Made by a program: the position numbers and the translations under genes
NCBI GenBank assembly: GCA_014729565.1
Contig: WJJR01000345.1
Span: 1-14,134 of the forward strand
Source: Candidatus Zixiibacteriota bacterium
Lineage (GTDB): Bacteria; Zixibacteria; MSB-5A5; WJJR01
DNA: 14,134 bases
Reading direction: 5' to 3'
Notes under the pieces: model-generated
Database searches by the model: none
Told to the model about the DNA's origin: nothing
Seen by the model: the letters and a program-made list of their open reading frames with translations, nothing else
Shown here: positions 6,461-12,460 of the stretch, in pieces
How the letters are laid out: each line of letters begins with the position of its first letter
How positions within the stretch are numbered: the stretch's first letter is position 1

Positions 6461-7855
6461 TCAGGCATTGGCCCCGGCATTGTGCGCCACCGGGGTGGCC
6501 TCGCCCGTCTTTTCACTGGCAAGAAAACGATCAACAAACGTGGTGTCGAACCGCCCACTGCGGAATTCCGGTGTTTGCAGCACACGACGGAAAAAGCCGA
6601 TCGTCGTCGGGACACCCTCGACGATGAACTCATCCAGCGCCCGCTGCATGCGAATCAACGCCTCGTCGCGGGTCTTTGCATGCACGATCAGTTTGGCCAG
6701 CAATGAATCATAGTACGGCGGTATGACGTACTGTGCGTAGGCATGCGTATCGACACGAACGCCGTGCCCCCCCGGGACATGGAACGTTTCAATCCGTCCC
6801 GGTCCGGGCCGGAAGTTCTTCTCCGGATCCTCGGCGTTGACCCGCACTTCGATGGTGTGCCCCGACGGGACGATTTCCGATTGCCGCAGTTGAATCGATT
6901 CGCCCGCCGCGATCAGGATCTGTTGCTTGACCAAATCGACGTCGGTCTGCTCCTCGGTGACCGGATGCTCGACCTGAATGCGGGTATTCATCTCCATGAA
7001 GTAGAATCGCCCCTCTTGATCGACCAGGAATTCGACCGTACCGGCCGAGACATAGCGAACCGCGTCTCCGGCCAGAATGGCCGCTGCACCCATCTTTGCC
7101 CGGGTGGTATCATCGATCGCGGTAGAGGGAGATTCTTCGATCAATTTCTGATGACGACGCTGGACGGTGCAGTCACGCTCGCCCAAGTGGACGAGATTGC
7201 CGCTCGAATCGCCGAGGATTTGAATTTCGACGTGCCGCGGGCGAACGAGGTATTTTTCGACGTACACCGACGAGTTGTTAAATGCTGCCTGGGCTTCGGT
7301 TTGCGCGGCGGTGACGGCGCCTTCCAGCTTGGCGGGGTCATGGCAGATACGCATTCCGCGTCCACCGCCACCTCCGGCTGCCTTGATCATCACCGGATAC
7401 CCGATTTTCTCGGCCACGGCCCTGGCCGCATCAAGATCGGCCACGGGGCCATCCGAACCGGGCATAACCGGCACGCCAGCGTTTTTCATCAGATCGCGCG
7501 CCAGTGCCTTATCGCCCATGTTGCGGATCGCCTCGCCTGAGGGACCGATAAAGGTCAGTCCACATTCGACGCAGATATCGGCGAAATCGGCATTCTCCGC
7601 CAGGAACCCGTACCCCGGGTGGATGGCATCGGCTCCCGATACCTCCGCGGCCGCCACAATACGCTTGGGATCCAGGTACGAGTGAGTCGGCGACGCCGGA
7701 CCGATGCAGACTTCTTCATCGGCAAACCGAACATGCAGCGACTCCCGGTCGGGCTCGGAGTACACCGCCACGGTCGGGACACCCAACTCCCGGCACGCAC
7801 GGATCACCCGCAGGGCGATTTCTCCACGATTGGCGATAAGAATCTTTTTAAACAT
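6461..7855 (-). CDS. accC: Acetyl-CoA carboxylase, biotin carboxylase subunit
   Basis: This 464-residue ATP-grasp enzyme carboxylates the biotin of AccB using bicarbonate and ATP, the first step of fatty acid synthesis. Seen: KKILIANRGEIALRVIRA at the N-terminus, DAIHPGYGFLAEN (76-88), the glycine-rich ATP loop AAGGGGGRGMR (159-169), K116, and RDCTVQRRHQKLIEESPS (227-243). The active-site strand FMEMNTRIQVEHPVTE (286-301) has E288, R292, V295 and E296 at the positions known from the E. coli enzyme. A C-terminal extension of about 15 residues is variable. The ATG at 7853-7855 gives the usual MFKKILIANRGE start; a TTG directly before it is a less likely alternative. Unusually, accB is not adjacent but about 4 kb upstream (11927-12424). 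Confidence 0.97.
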   Translation of the reverse strand: MFKKILIANRGEIALRVIRACRELGVPTVAVYSEPDRESLHVRFADEEVCIGPASPTHSYLDPKRIVAAAEVSGADAIHPGYGFLAENADFADICVECGLTFIGPSGEAIRNMGDKALARDLMKNAGVPVMPGSDGPVADLDAARAVAEKIGYPVMIKAAGGGGGRGMRICHDPAKLEGAVTAAQTEAQAAFNNSSVYVEKYLVRPRHVEIQILGDSSGNLVHLGERDCTVQRRHQKLIEESPSTAIDDTTRAKMGAAAILAGDAVRYVSAGTVEFLVDQEGRFYFMEMNTRIQVEHPVTEEQTDVDLVKQQILIAAGESIQLRQSEIVPSGHTIEVRVNAEDPEKNFRPGPGRIETFHVPGGHGVRVDTHAYAQYVIPPYYDSLLAKLIVHAKTRDEALIRMQRALDEFIVEGVPTTIGFFRRVLQTPEFRSGRFDTTFVDRFLASEKTGEATPVAHNAGANA

Positions 7856-7906
7856 CAAATCCGCCCATTAACGGCATGACGTTCAGCCACATCAGATACC
7901 CAAGAA

Positions 7907-7945
7907 GCAGACTAAACCGGTCTGCGGCAATCGGTTTTTGGGATT
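7907..7945 (-). promoter_or_regulatory. Alternative-hairpin element in the accC leader
   Basis: On the minus strand, AAACCG can pair with CGGTTT, or GCAGAC can pair with GTCTGC (7907-7925). The first pairing uses the loop of the second and buries its left arm, so they exclude each other. An outer CCCAA/TTGGG can close over both. A further small palindrome, ACCTAT/ATAGGT with loop TGCT, lies at 7951-7966. All are upstream of accC and downstream of the 58-residue protein gene. They may form an attenuator or a weak terminator; no function is shown by the sequence itself. Confidence 0.3.
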
Positions 7946-8044
7946 TCGGAACCTATAGCAATAGGTGACCACATGCGATCGCGGCCACCCATGTCCACTA
8001 ATCGACGGTGGGCTAACGAGTGCGAAAGGGACGGTCAGGAGATG

Positions 8045-8221
8045 CTACTCGTCGTCTTCGGACTCCTCATCAAGGTCATCATCGTCATCATCATCATCAT
8101 CAATCTCACCAGCCAATTCGAGTTCATGCTCGTCGGCGCAAGAGCGCGAGCAGTAGTACTGCCGACGGCGACGGTACGGCGTACCCAGGATTTCTTCGCC
8201 GCAGAAGTCACAATACCGCAT
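8045..8221 (-). CDS. 58-residue Cys4 (zinc-ribbon-like) protein with poly-aspartate tail
   Basis: This short gene encodes MRYCDFCGEEILGTPY, then a basic patch RRRR (17-20), then YYCSRSCADEHE, and an acidic tail with nine consecutive aspartates (41-49) ending LDEESEDDE. The four cysteines (C4, C7, C24, C28) in CxxC...CxxxC spacing look like a small structural zinc site of the TRASH/MYM type. The exact family is not recognised. An AGAGG site lies nine bases upstream of the ATG (8219-8221), and a TATAAC -10-like box is at 8251-8256. The compact Cys4 plan, ribosome site and single clean stop argue for a real gene. The Asp run comes from a GAT/GAC trinucleotide tract that may vary in length. It could bind nucleic acid or protein; its role is unknown. 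Confidence 0.75.
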   Translation of the reverse strand: MRYCDFCGEEILGTPYRRRRQYYCSRSCADEHELELAGEIDDDDDDDDDLDEESEDDE

Positions 8222-8601
8222 GTCGTAAAACCTCTACCTCGTTGAATGGTGTTATACAGTCACCCATCCCGCATCGGGATGGCGTCTCCCCCAACATCAT
8301 AGAGCCATGCTGCGTCATGGCCGGTCTGATCGAGCCGTGAGCACAACAATTCCATCGGCAAGAGGTTTCCGTCCTCCCCCCATCGGGGGCTCGGAATCCC
8401 GCCTATCGTGTCTCAGAAATTTCACTGCGTTACACGTTGTCGGTTTGTAAGTTTCGGCGCCTCTATCGGGCCGCCTCTAATATTGGCATCCGCCCAACGT
8501 GTCAATCGGAAAATCGGCATTGGTGGCGAAATATCCATGGCATCCCCCGCGAAAGCTGCGCATCTACATGCCGGGAATCACCATTCCAATCCGAGGTGGC
8601 T
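8222..8601. other. Divergent intergenic region with short palindromes
   Basis: This 380-bp gap between the leftward Cys4 gene and the rightward NYN gene holds no convincing gene. It contains a perfect 8-bp palindrome CCATCCCG-CAT-CGGGATGG at 8264-8282, just upstream of the TATAAC box of the Cys4 gene, where it could act as an operator. A C5/G5 palindrome with CATC loop is at 8376-8389. A TAATAT box at 8478-8483 has no matching -35. The rightward frame is open upstream of 8602, but no ribosome site or conserved protein sequence supports using it. Confidence 0.5.
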
Positions 8602-9156
8602 ATGCTCAGGCTGATGGTCTTTATCGACGGCTCCAATCTGTATCACGAATCGGATCGATTTTCCCGTGGTATACGCATCGATTTCGAGAAGTTCCGCGAA
8701 GTCACCGCGCGCGGATACGATCTGATTCGGTCGTTCTACTACGCCTCGATTCCGGCCACCCCCACTCCCGACCAGGCGGGCTTCTTCAAGAAACTCAATT
8801 ATCTCGGCTTCAAGACACGCATCAAGACGTTACGGGAGGTCTATCTCAACGGGCGGCGGGAATACCGCGAGAAGGGTGTAGACGTCGCTTTGGCCACCGA
8901 CCTGGTCTCGTATGGAATGCGCAAGGCGTATGACTGGGCGCTGGTGGTCTCCGGAGACCAGGACCTGTGTGATGCGATCGAGCATGTCCAGGCGCAGGGC
9001 CTGCGTGTCGAGGTGCTCTTCTACCGCCACGCGATGGCCGAAGAACTGAAACTGCTAGCCGACCGGTATCGGTTCCTCGACGATCTCGCCTCGGAAATCA
9101 TGATTCCCGGACCCGGCGCTACGGAATCACCAGATCCTGCGAGCACTCAAACATAA
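8602..9156 (+). CDS. NYN-domain (LabA/DUF88-like) putative ribonuclease
   Basis: This 184-residue protein has the PIN-like NYN fold, typical of metal-dependent RNases. Seen: the first acidic strand MVFIDGSNLYHE (D9, N12), KKLNYLGFKTRIKTL in the middle, the KGVDVALATDLVSYG motif (D94, D100), and ALVVSGDQDLCDAIEHV (D119, D121). The rest of the core, LRVEVLFYRHAMAEELKLLADRYRFLDDL, matches the end of the fold. All expected acidic residues are present, so it should be active. The frame is open to 8437, but the ATG at 8602 follows GAGGTGG and begins right at the domain, so it is preferred. It is the only rightward gene here and stands alone, with divergent and convergent neighbours. Its RNA target is unknown. 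Confidence 0.85.
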   Translation: MLRLMVFIDGSNLYHESDRFSRGIRIDFEKFREVTARGYDLIRSFYYASIPATPTPDQAGFFKKLNYLGFKTRIKTLREVYLNGRREYREKGVDVALATDLVSYGMRKAYDWALVVSGDQDLCDAIEHVQAQGLRVEVLFYRHAMAEELKLLADRYRFLDDLASEIMIPGPGATESPDPASTQT

Positions 9157-9174
9157 AACACCAGAATGGGGTGC

Positions 9175-9221
9175 CCCACCCTGACAGTCCATCGACGAAG
9201 GCGATGGGCTGTCAGGGTGGG
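9175..9221 (+). terminator. 20-bp stem palindrome 3' of the NYN gene
   Basis: Arms CCCACCCTGACAG-T-CCATCG and CGATGG-G-CTGTCAGGGTGGG pair over 20 positions (one T-G) around a 7-nt loop, starting 18 nt after the NYN stop. No U-tract follows. It may end or stabilise the NYN transcript, or be a dispersed palindromic repeat, since a related hairpin is at 9450-9492. Confidence 0.45.
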
Positions 9222-9310
9222 ATACGTCGCAGCCCACTTGAGACCCATTGAACAAGTCGTGTATTGATTTTGGCCGACACGAGGTGGCCGGTTGAGAGAA
9301 TCGTAGCCTC

Positions 9311-9362
9311 GTGTAGGTGTGGTTCTTAGCCGGACCGCTGCGGCGAAGAGCCGCACCTACGC
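9311..9362. repeat. Imperfect long hairpin in the NYN-pilT gap
   Basis: Arms starting GTAGGTGTGGTTCTT and ending AAGAGCCGCACCTAC pair over about 20 positions, with an inner GCCG/CGGC, a few wobble pairs and one A-G mismatch. The loop is about 8 nt. It lies midway between the two terminal hairpins of the convergent genes and has no coding potential. It looks like a dispersed intergenic palindrome. Confidence 0.5.
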
Positions 9363-9449
9363 GATGTCGATTTGGGTTGTTCGATACACCACCTGAAACG
9401 CATCGACATCGACTGATGGAGACGGACTGTCGGGGGGCTCCCAAAAGTC

Positions 9450-9492
9450 CACCCTGAGCATCCAACGACTTCGTCGGTCGATGCTTAGGGTG
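9450..9492 (-). terminator. Palindrome 3' of pilT, possible bidirectional terminator
   Basis: Arms CACCCTGAGCATC and GATGCTTAGGGTG (one G-T pair) continue inward with ACGAC/GTCGT-like pairing around TTC. The hairpin sits 33 nt beyond the pilT stop. On the minus strand it is followed by GACTTTTG, a short T run, so an intrinsic terminator for pilT is possible. Its minus-strand text shares CACCCT...ATCGAC...ACGAAG...TCAGGGTG with the hairpin at 9175-9221, suggesting the two are inverted copies of one repeat family. Confidence 0.5.
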
Positions 9493-9524
9493 CGCCCCCA
9501 CATATTGTTGATTCGTCGGAAATC

Positions 9525-10634
9525 CTACTTCGTATGCTCGAACTCGGTCCAGCCACGGTCGGCGGCGCCGGTAATACCGCGAATCCGTAGATCGAAGTCG
9601 TCCGGGTTCGATGCCTGCTCCATCGCCGTCTCGAACGAAATCACATTCTGGCGATACCAGCGCATGATCGACTGGTCGAATGTCTGCATGCCGTACTGGA
9701 TGCTGCCGCTTTCGATCAAATCGTAGATCGTCGACGTCTTCTCCGGATCGAGCACCGCATCACGGATGGCAGCCGTGCCGATCATGATCTCCATCGCCGG
9801 CACTCGTCCGGGACCATCCGACCGCTGCAGCAACCGTTGCGAGATGATCGCCGACAACGTGCCGGAGAGCAGCAGACGGATCTGCTGGTGTTGGTGCGGC
9901 GGGAAAAACGAGATAATTCGCGATATTGTCTCGATTGCGTTCATCGTGTGCAGCGTGGTTAACACCAGGTGACCCGTATCGGCTGCAGTCAGCGCAATCA
10001 TCATCGTCTCAGCGTCGCGAATTTCACCGATCATGATGACGTCGGGATCCTGACGGAAGGCGTGACGCAGCGAGCTGCCGAACGATTCGGTGTCGCCGCC
10101 CACTTCCCGCTGGCAGATGATGCTCTGACGATCGCGGAAGATGTACTCGATCGGGTCTTCGATGGTGAGAATGTTCTCGGTGCGGGTGGTGTTCATCTCT
10201 TCGATCATCGACGCCAACGTGGTCGACTTACCCGAACCCGTTGTCCCGGTGACAACGATCAGCCCACGACGTTCGGTGCAGAGCTTCTTGATTACTTCCG
10301 GCAGGTTTAACTCAGAAAACGACGGCACCAGCGTGTTGACCGCACGAATCGCCATGCCGGGGGTCCCGCGCTGGCGATAGATATTCACACGAAAACGCCC
10401 CATCCGCGTGACACTCAAGGCGAGGTCCATTTCGTTGCGCGCTTCGAAACGCCGGAGTTGATCCTCAGTGAGGATCTGCTTGATGAACTCCTCGACTCTT
10501 TCAGTGGTCGGCGCTTCGGTATCGACAGGGGTCAAATGTCCGTCGATGCGCAACATTGGCTGAACACCCACACGGATATGCATATCCGACGCTTCCCGAG
10601 CCACCATGTCAGCCAGTAATTCTTTGAGTGTCAT
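9525..10634 (-). CDS. PilT/PilU-family type IV pilus retraction ATPase
   Basis: This 369-residue hexameric secretion ATPase powers pilus retraction (twitching motility) from the cytoplasmic face. N-terminal PAS-like domain: EASDMHIRVGVQPMLRIDG (residues 14-32). Core: Walker A GTTGSGKST (130-138), Asp box TIEDPIEYIF (157-166), Walker B DVIMIGEIRD (198-207, E204), His box VLTTLHTMNA (H229). C-terminal GMQTFDQSI and NPDDFDLRIRG segments follow. The PilT AIRNLIRE motif is replaced by AIRDAVLDPEKT, and the tail looks more like PilU-type paralogues, so no symbol is assigned. Length is slightly above typical PilT. The ATG at 10632-10634 has AAGGA eight bases upstream. No pilin or other pilus gene is nearby. 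Confidence 0.93.
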   Translation of the reverse strand: MTLKELLADMVAREASDMHIRVGVQPMLRIDGHLTPVDTEAPTTERVEEFIKQILTEDQLRRFEARNEMDLALSVTRMGRFRVNIYRQRGTPGMAIRAVNTLVPSFSELNLPEVIKKLCTERRGLIVVTGTTGSGKSTTLASMIEEMNTTRTENILTIEDPIEYIFRDRQSIICQREVGGDTESFGSSLRHAFRQDPDVIMIGEIRDAETMMIALTAADTGHLVLTTLHTMNAIETISRIISFFPPHQHQQIRLLLSGTLSAIISQRLLQRSDGPGRVPAMEIMIGTAAIRDAVLDPEKTSTIYDLIESGSIQYGMQTFDQSIMRWYRQNVISFETAMEQASNPDDFDLRIRGITGAADRGWTEFEHTK

Positions 10635-10671
10635 AGAATTATTCCTTGATTGAAGAACAGTCCTCAGCCCC

Positions 10672-10692
10672 GTCCACCCCTATTCGGTGGAC
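10672..10692 (-). promoter_or_regulatory. Leader hairpin upstream of pilT
   Basis: Perfect 7-bp arms GTCCACC and GGTGGAC enclose a 7-nt loop, 38 nt before the pilT start. It could be a terminator remnant of the upstream lipoprotein gene or a leader structure. There is no U-tract. No convincing promoter was found in the 187-bp gap; the remainder is occupied by the repeat at 10751-10814. Confidence 0.3.
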
Positions 10693-10750
10693 CACTCCCT
10701 TTCCTAGCCTATCGGCAGTCTGACCCCGAAGGTAAATCGCCCGGAATCAC

Positions 10751-10814
10751 CAGTCGGACCGCCGAGCCCTTTAGGGTGAGTCCGCCGCAGGGCGAATCGA
10801 ATCCCCAGCTCGGT
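10751..10814. repeat. Intergenic direct repeat, copy 1
   Basis: Shared with 11791-11851: CAGTCGGA, CCCTT, then the identical core GGGTGAGTCCGCCGCAGG, then ATCGA-TTCCCAGC-like text and CGGT. It contains nested inverted repeats: CCCT/AGGG, and an outer CCGAG/CTCGG. It lies 7 nt past the stop codon of the metallo-beta-lactamase-fold gene (10822). The inner hairpin is weaker than in copy 2 because of a few substitutions. Confidence 0.7.
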
Positions 10815-10821
10815 ACCCCAC

Positions 10822-11718
10822 TCACTCCGCAAACGCGTAGCTCTCCCCAATCTCCAATGGCACACACATCTGCCCGAGCATTTCAGCAAATTCTTTGCGA
10901 AACCGCCGATTCTTGTTGGCCGCCGGGCCGGTGTAGGCGCTGGAATGGATGGGGATTGCCCGGGATACTCCCAAGACGAGGAAAGCGCGCAACGCATCGG
11001 TTGCAGGAAGATGACCATTCACATTCAACAGCGCGACATCGGGATCATAGGTGTGGCCGATTGTAGTCAAACCATCGAAATACTCCGTGTCGCCGCTGTA
11101 GTAGAGTGTGCTTCCGGGTGTTCGGACAATATATCCGATGGCGCCGCCATCGTTTCGGACCTTCAGTGAGTTTCGCCCTCCGGGATGGAGCGCATTGACG
11201 GCAATGATGCTGCCCCCGGGATACACACAGGAGTCCCCCGGTTTCATCACCAGTACGTTCATCCCCAGATCGCTGATTTTGTCGGCCGATGGCCCCGGAC
11301 AGATGATCGTGGTTGACTTCGGAAACCACGATAACGTCGTCGGATTCAGGTGGTCGCGATGCGCATGCGATATCAATATGAACCGGGCGTTCGCATACGA
11401 AGATCGCGGCGGCGCCGGCACCTCCCGGCGATGCCACGGCGAGTACCCTTTCGACAACACCGGATCGGTCACAATGCCGACGCCATCAACATCGATGTAG
11501 CAGGTCGAGTGGCCCCAGAAGGTAATCGCGTTTCGCGGGGGAGGCGGAAAGCGCTCTGCATCGATGAAGGGAGTCGGTGTCGGTTGTACCAGTGCGCATC
11601 CGGAGATGAGCAACAGTCCAATGACGACGAGCAGGGACCGGCCTCTGGCGATGTCACGTTGCAACAGCAGCGAGACTAAAGCAACACGTCCGCGTGTTAT
11701 CCGGCGTTTCCCCCACAT
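10822..11718 (-). CDS. Metallo-beta-lactamase-fold lipoprotein (NAPE-PLD/UlaG-like hydrolase)
   Basis: This 298-residue protein has a lipoprotein signal: hydrophobic SLLVVIGLLLISG followed by C41, then a Pro/Thr linker. It is likely anchored in a membrane. The metallo-hydrolase domain shows ITFWGHSTCYIDVDGV (65-80), TDPVLS (84-89), the zinc motif SHAHRDHL (H118, H120, D122, H123), H178 in NALHPGG, YYSGDTEYF (D210) and IPIHSS (H258). This set is complete for a dinuclear metal site. The order WGHST...TDPV...PAPP resembles NAPE-hydrolysing phospholipase D and UlaG-like lactonases; the substrate is unknown. The ATG at 11716-11718 lacks a ribosome site, and TATGAT sits five bases before it, so a leaderless start is possible. 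An in-frame TTG (codon 19) would give a more usual signal length. Two direct repeats flank the gene. Confidence 0.85.
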   Translation of the reverse strand: MWGKRRITRGRVALVSLLLQRDIARGRSLLVVIGLLLISGCALVQPTPTPFIDAERFPPPPRNAITFWGHSTCYIDVDGVGIVTDPVLSKGYSPWHRREVPAPPRSSYANARFILISHAHRDHLNPTTLSWFPKSTTIICPGPSADKISDLGMNVLVMKPGDSCVYPGGSIIAVNALHPGGRNSLKVRNDGGAIGYIVRTPGSTLYYSGDTEYFDGLTTIGHTYDPDVALLNVNGHLPATDALRAFLVLGVSRAIPIHSSAYTGPAANKNRRFRKEFAEMLGQMCVPLEIGESYAFAE

Positions 11719-11723
11719 GTTTT

Positions 11724-11729
11724 ATCATA
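11724..11729 (-). promoter_or_regulatory. TATGAT -10-like box abutting the lipoprotein start
   Basis: TATGAT ends five bases before the ATG at 11718, which would place transcription initiation on or next to the start codon. No good -35 is found 17 bases upstream. No Shine-Dalgarno precedes the ATG, consistent with a leaderless transcript. Alternatively the box is fortuitous and translation starts downstream. Confidence 0.3.
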
Positions 11730-11790
11730 CACGCGGACGCGGGTAGTGGACGACGTTCATTGCGGTCAAAGGCGCGAAACACGGGAGGAA

Positions 11791-11851
11791 CAATCGGAGC
11801 ACCGAACCCTTGGGGTGAGTCCGCCGCAGGCGGATCGATTCCCAGCCCGGT
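11791..11851. repeat. Intergenic direct repeat, copy 2
   Basis: This is the second copy of the element at 10751-10814, in the same orientation, with identical core GGGTGAGTCCGCCGCAGG. Its structure is clearer: outer ACCG/CGGT, CCC-TT-GGG, and a central TCCGCC-GCA-GGCGGA hairpin, giving a compact multi-hairpin shape. It lies between accB and the lipoprotein gene, so the two copies bracket the latter, roughly 1.04 kb apart. Confidence 0.7.
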
Positions 11852-11876
11852 GCAGACGCATCTACCAGAAAGACAG

Positions 11877-11897
11877 AGGGCGCGGAATCCGCGCCCT
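11877..11897 (-). terminator. Probable terminator of pepP-accB
   Basis: The arms AGGGCGCGGA and TCCGCGCCCT form a 21-base near-perfect palindrome 30 nt after the accB stop. On the minus strand it is followed by CTGTCTTTCTGG, a T-rich stretch. The GC-rich stem plus T-rich tail supports an intrinsic terminator, though the tail is interrupted. A dispersed palindrome is the alternative. Confidence 0.5.
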
Positions 11898-11926
11898 ACT
11901 CATGACTGTGAACTTGTTCTCCCTGA

Positions 11927-12424
11927 TCAACTCGGCTCGATCAAGAACAGTACCTGCCCATACTCAATCGGCTGTCCGTTCTCGACGAGAATCTTGGCGA
12001 TGCGCCCACTCAGTTCCGCTTCGATTTCATTCATCAGCTTCATCGCTTCAATGATGCAGAGCACATCACCGGTGGAGACCGTCTTGTTGACGTCGACAAA
12101 CGGCGGTGCGCTCGGCGACGGTGCGCGATAGAATGTACCCACCATCGGCGCTTTCACTTCAACGAGATTGGTCGCTTCCGGCGGTGCCGATTCCTTCGCC
12201 GGTTCAGTGGGTGCGGTGGCTTCGGGTCGCGGTGCCGGCGTTGGCTGAACCTGCGGCTGCGGGACGGGAATATCGATCAGATTCGACGTGGTCGACGAGC
12301 CATTATGGTTGCCCGATGCGCGCTTGGTAATGCGAATCGTCCGGAAGAACCGCCGGATCTCCAGCGATTCGATATCCGACTCTTCAACCATTTTAATGAG
12401 CTGACGAATTTCCTGTTCTCTCAT
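11927..12424 (-). CDS. accB: Acetyl-CoA carboxylase biotin carboxyl carrier protein
   Basis: This 165-residue protein carries the biotin of acetyl-CoA carboxylase. N-terminal region: IRQLIKMVEESDIESLEI, the usual AccB opening that binds AccC. Residues 50-85 are a flexible Pro/Ala/Glu-rich linker. The C-terminal biotinyl domain has VEVKAPMVGTFYRAPSPSA, then the biotin acceptor K129 in IIEAMKLMNEIEAE, and the closing GQPIEYGQVLFLIEPS. Length is typical. The ATG at 12422-12424 has AAGG six bases upstream. It begins 36 nt after the pepP stop and is probably co-transcribed from the promoter at 13626-13654. The common pepP-accB neighbourhood is kept, but the efp gene often between them is missing, and accC is 4 kb away. 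Confidence 0.97.
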   Translation of the reverse strand: MREQEIRQLIKMVEESDIESLEIRRFFRTIRITKRASGNHNGSSTTSNLIDIPVPQPQVQPTPAPRPEATAPTEPAKESAPPEATNLVEVKAPMVGTFYRAPSPSAPPFVDVNKTVSTGDVLCIIEAMKLMNEIEAELSGRIAKILVENGQPIEYGQVLFLIEPS

Positions 12425-12460
12425 GGCATACCTTCTTGTGGACGGCCAAAACGTCTGTCG

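Larger units (their letters stand above)
9157..9524. other. Convergent intergenic region rich in palindromes
   Basis: This 368-bp gap between the convergent NYN and pilT genes holds the three hairpins listed separately (9175-9221, 9311-9362, 9450-9492). A leftward open frame across it consists largely of palindrome sequence and has no ribosome site or protein-like composition. No gene is supported. Confidence 0.6.

Noticed and set aside
6743..7540. Rightward open frame (265 codons) opposite accC
   Set aside because: accC is certain from its ATP-grasp motifs; this frame is a mirror product with no supporting start site.
8070..8103. Repetitive TCATCATCA tract that could be taken for a CRISPR or tandem repeat array
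   Set aside because: It is the trinucleotide tract encoding the aspartate run of the 58-residue protein; there are no spacers.
8437..8601. N-terminal extension of the NYN protein by 55 codons
   Set aside because: The extension is Cys/Arg/Trp-rich without domain character and lacks a ribosome site, whereas the ATG at 8602 has GAGGTGG directly upstream and starts at the conserved domain.
9127..9501. Leftward open frame (124 codons) in the NYN-pilT gap
   Set aside because: It runs through three long hairpins and overlaps the NYN 3' end; composition is not protein-like and no ribosome site precedes it.
10650..11066. Rightward open frame across the repeat upstream of pilT
   Set aside because: It is built from the intergenic repeat and the antisense of the lipoprotein gene.
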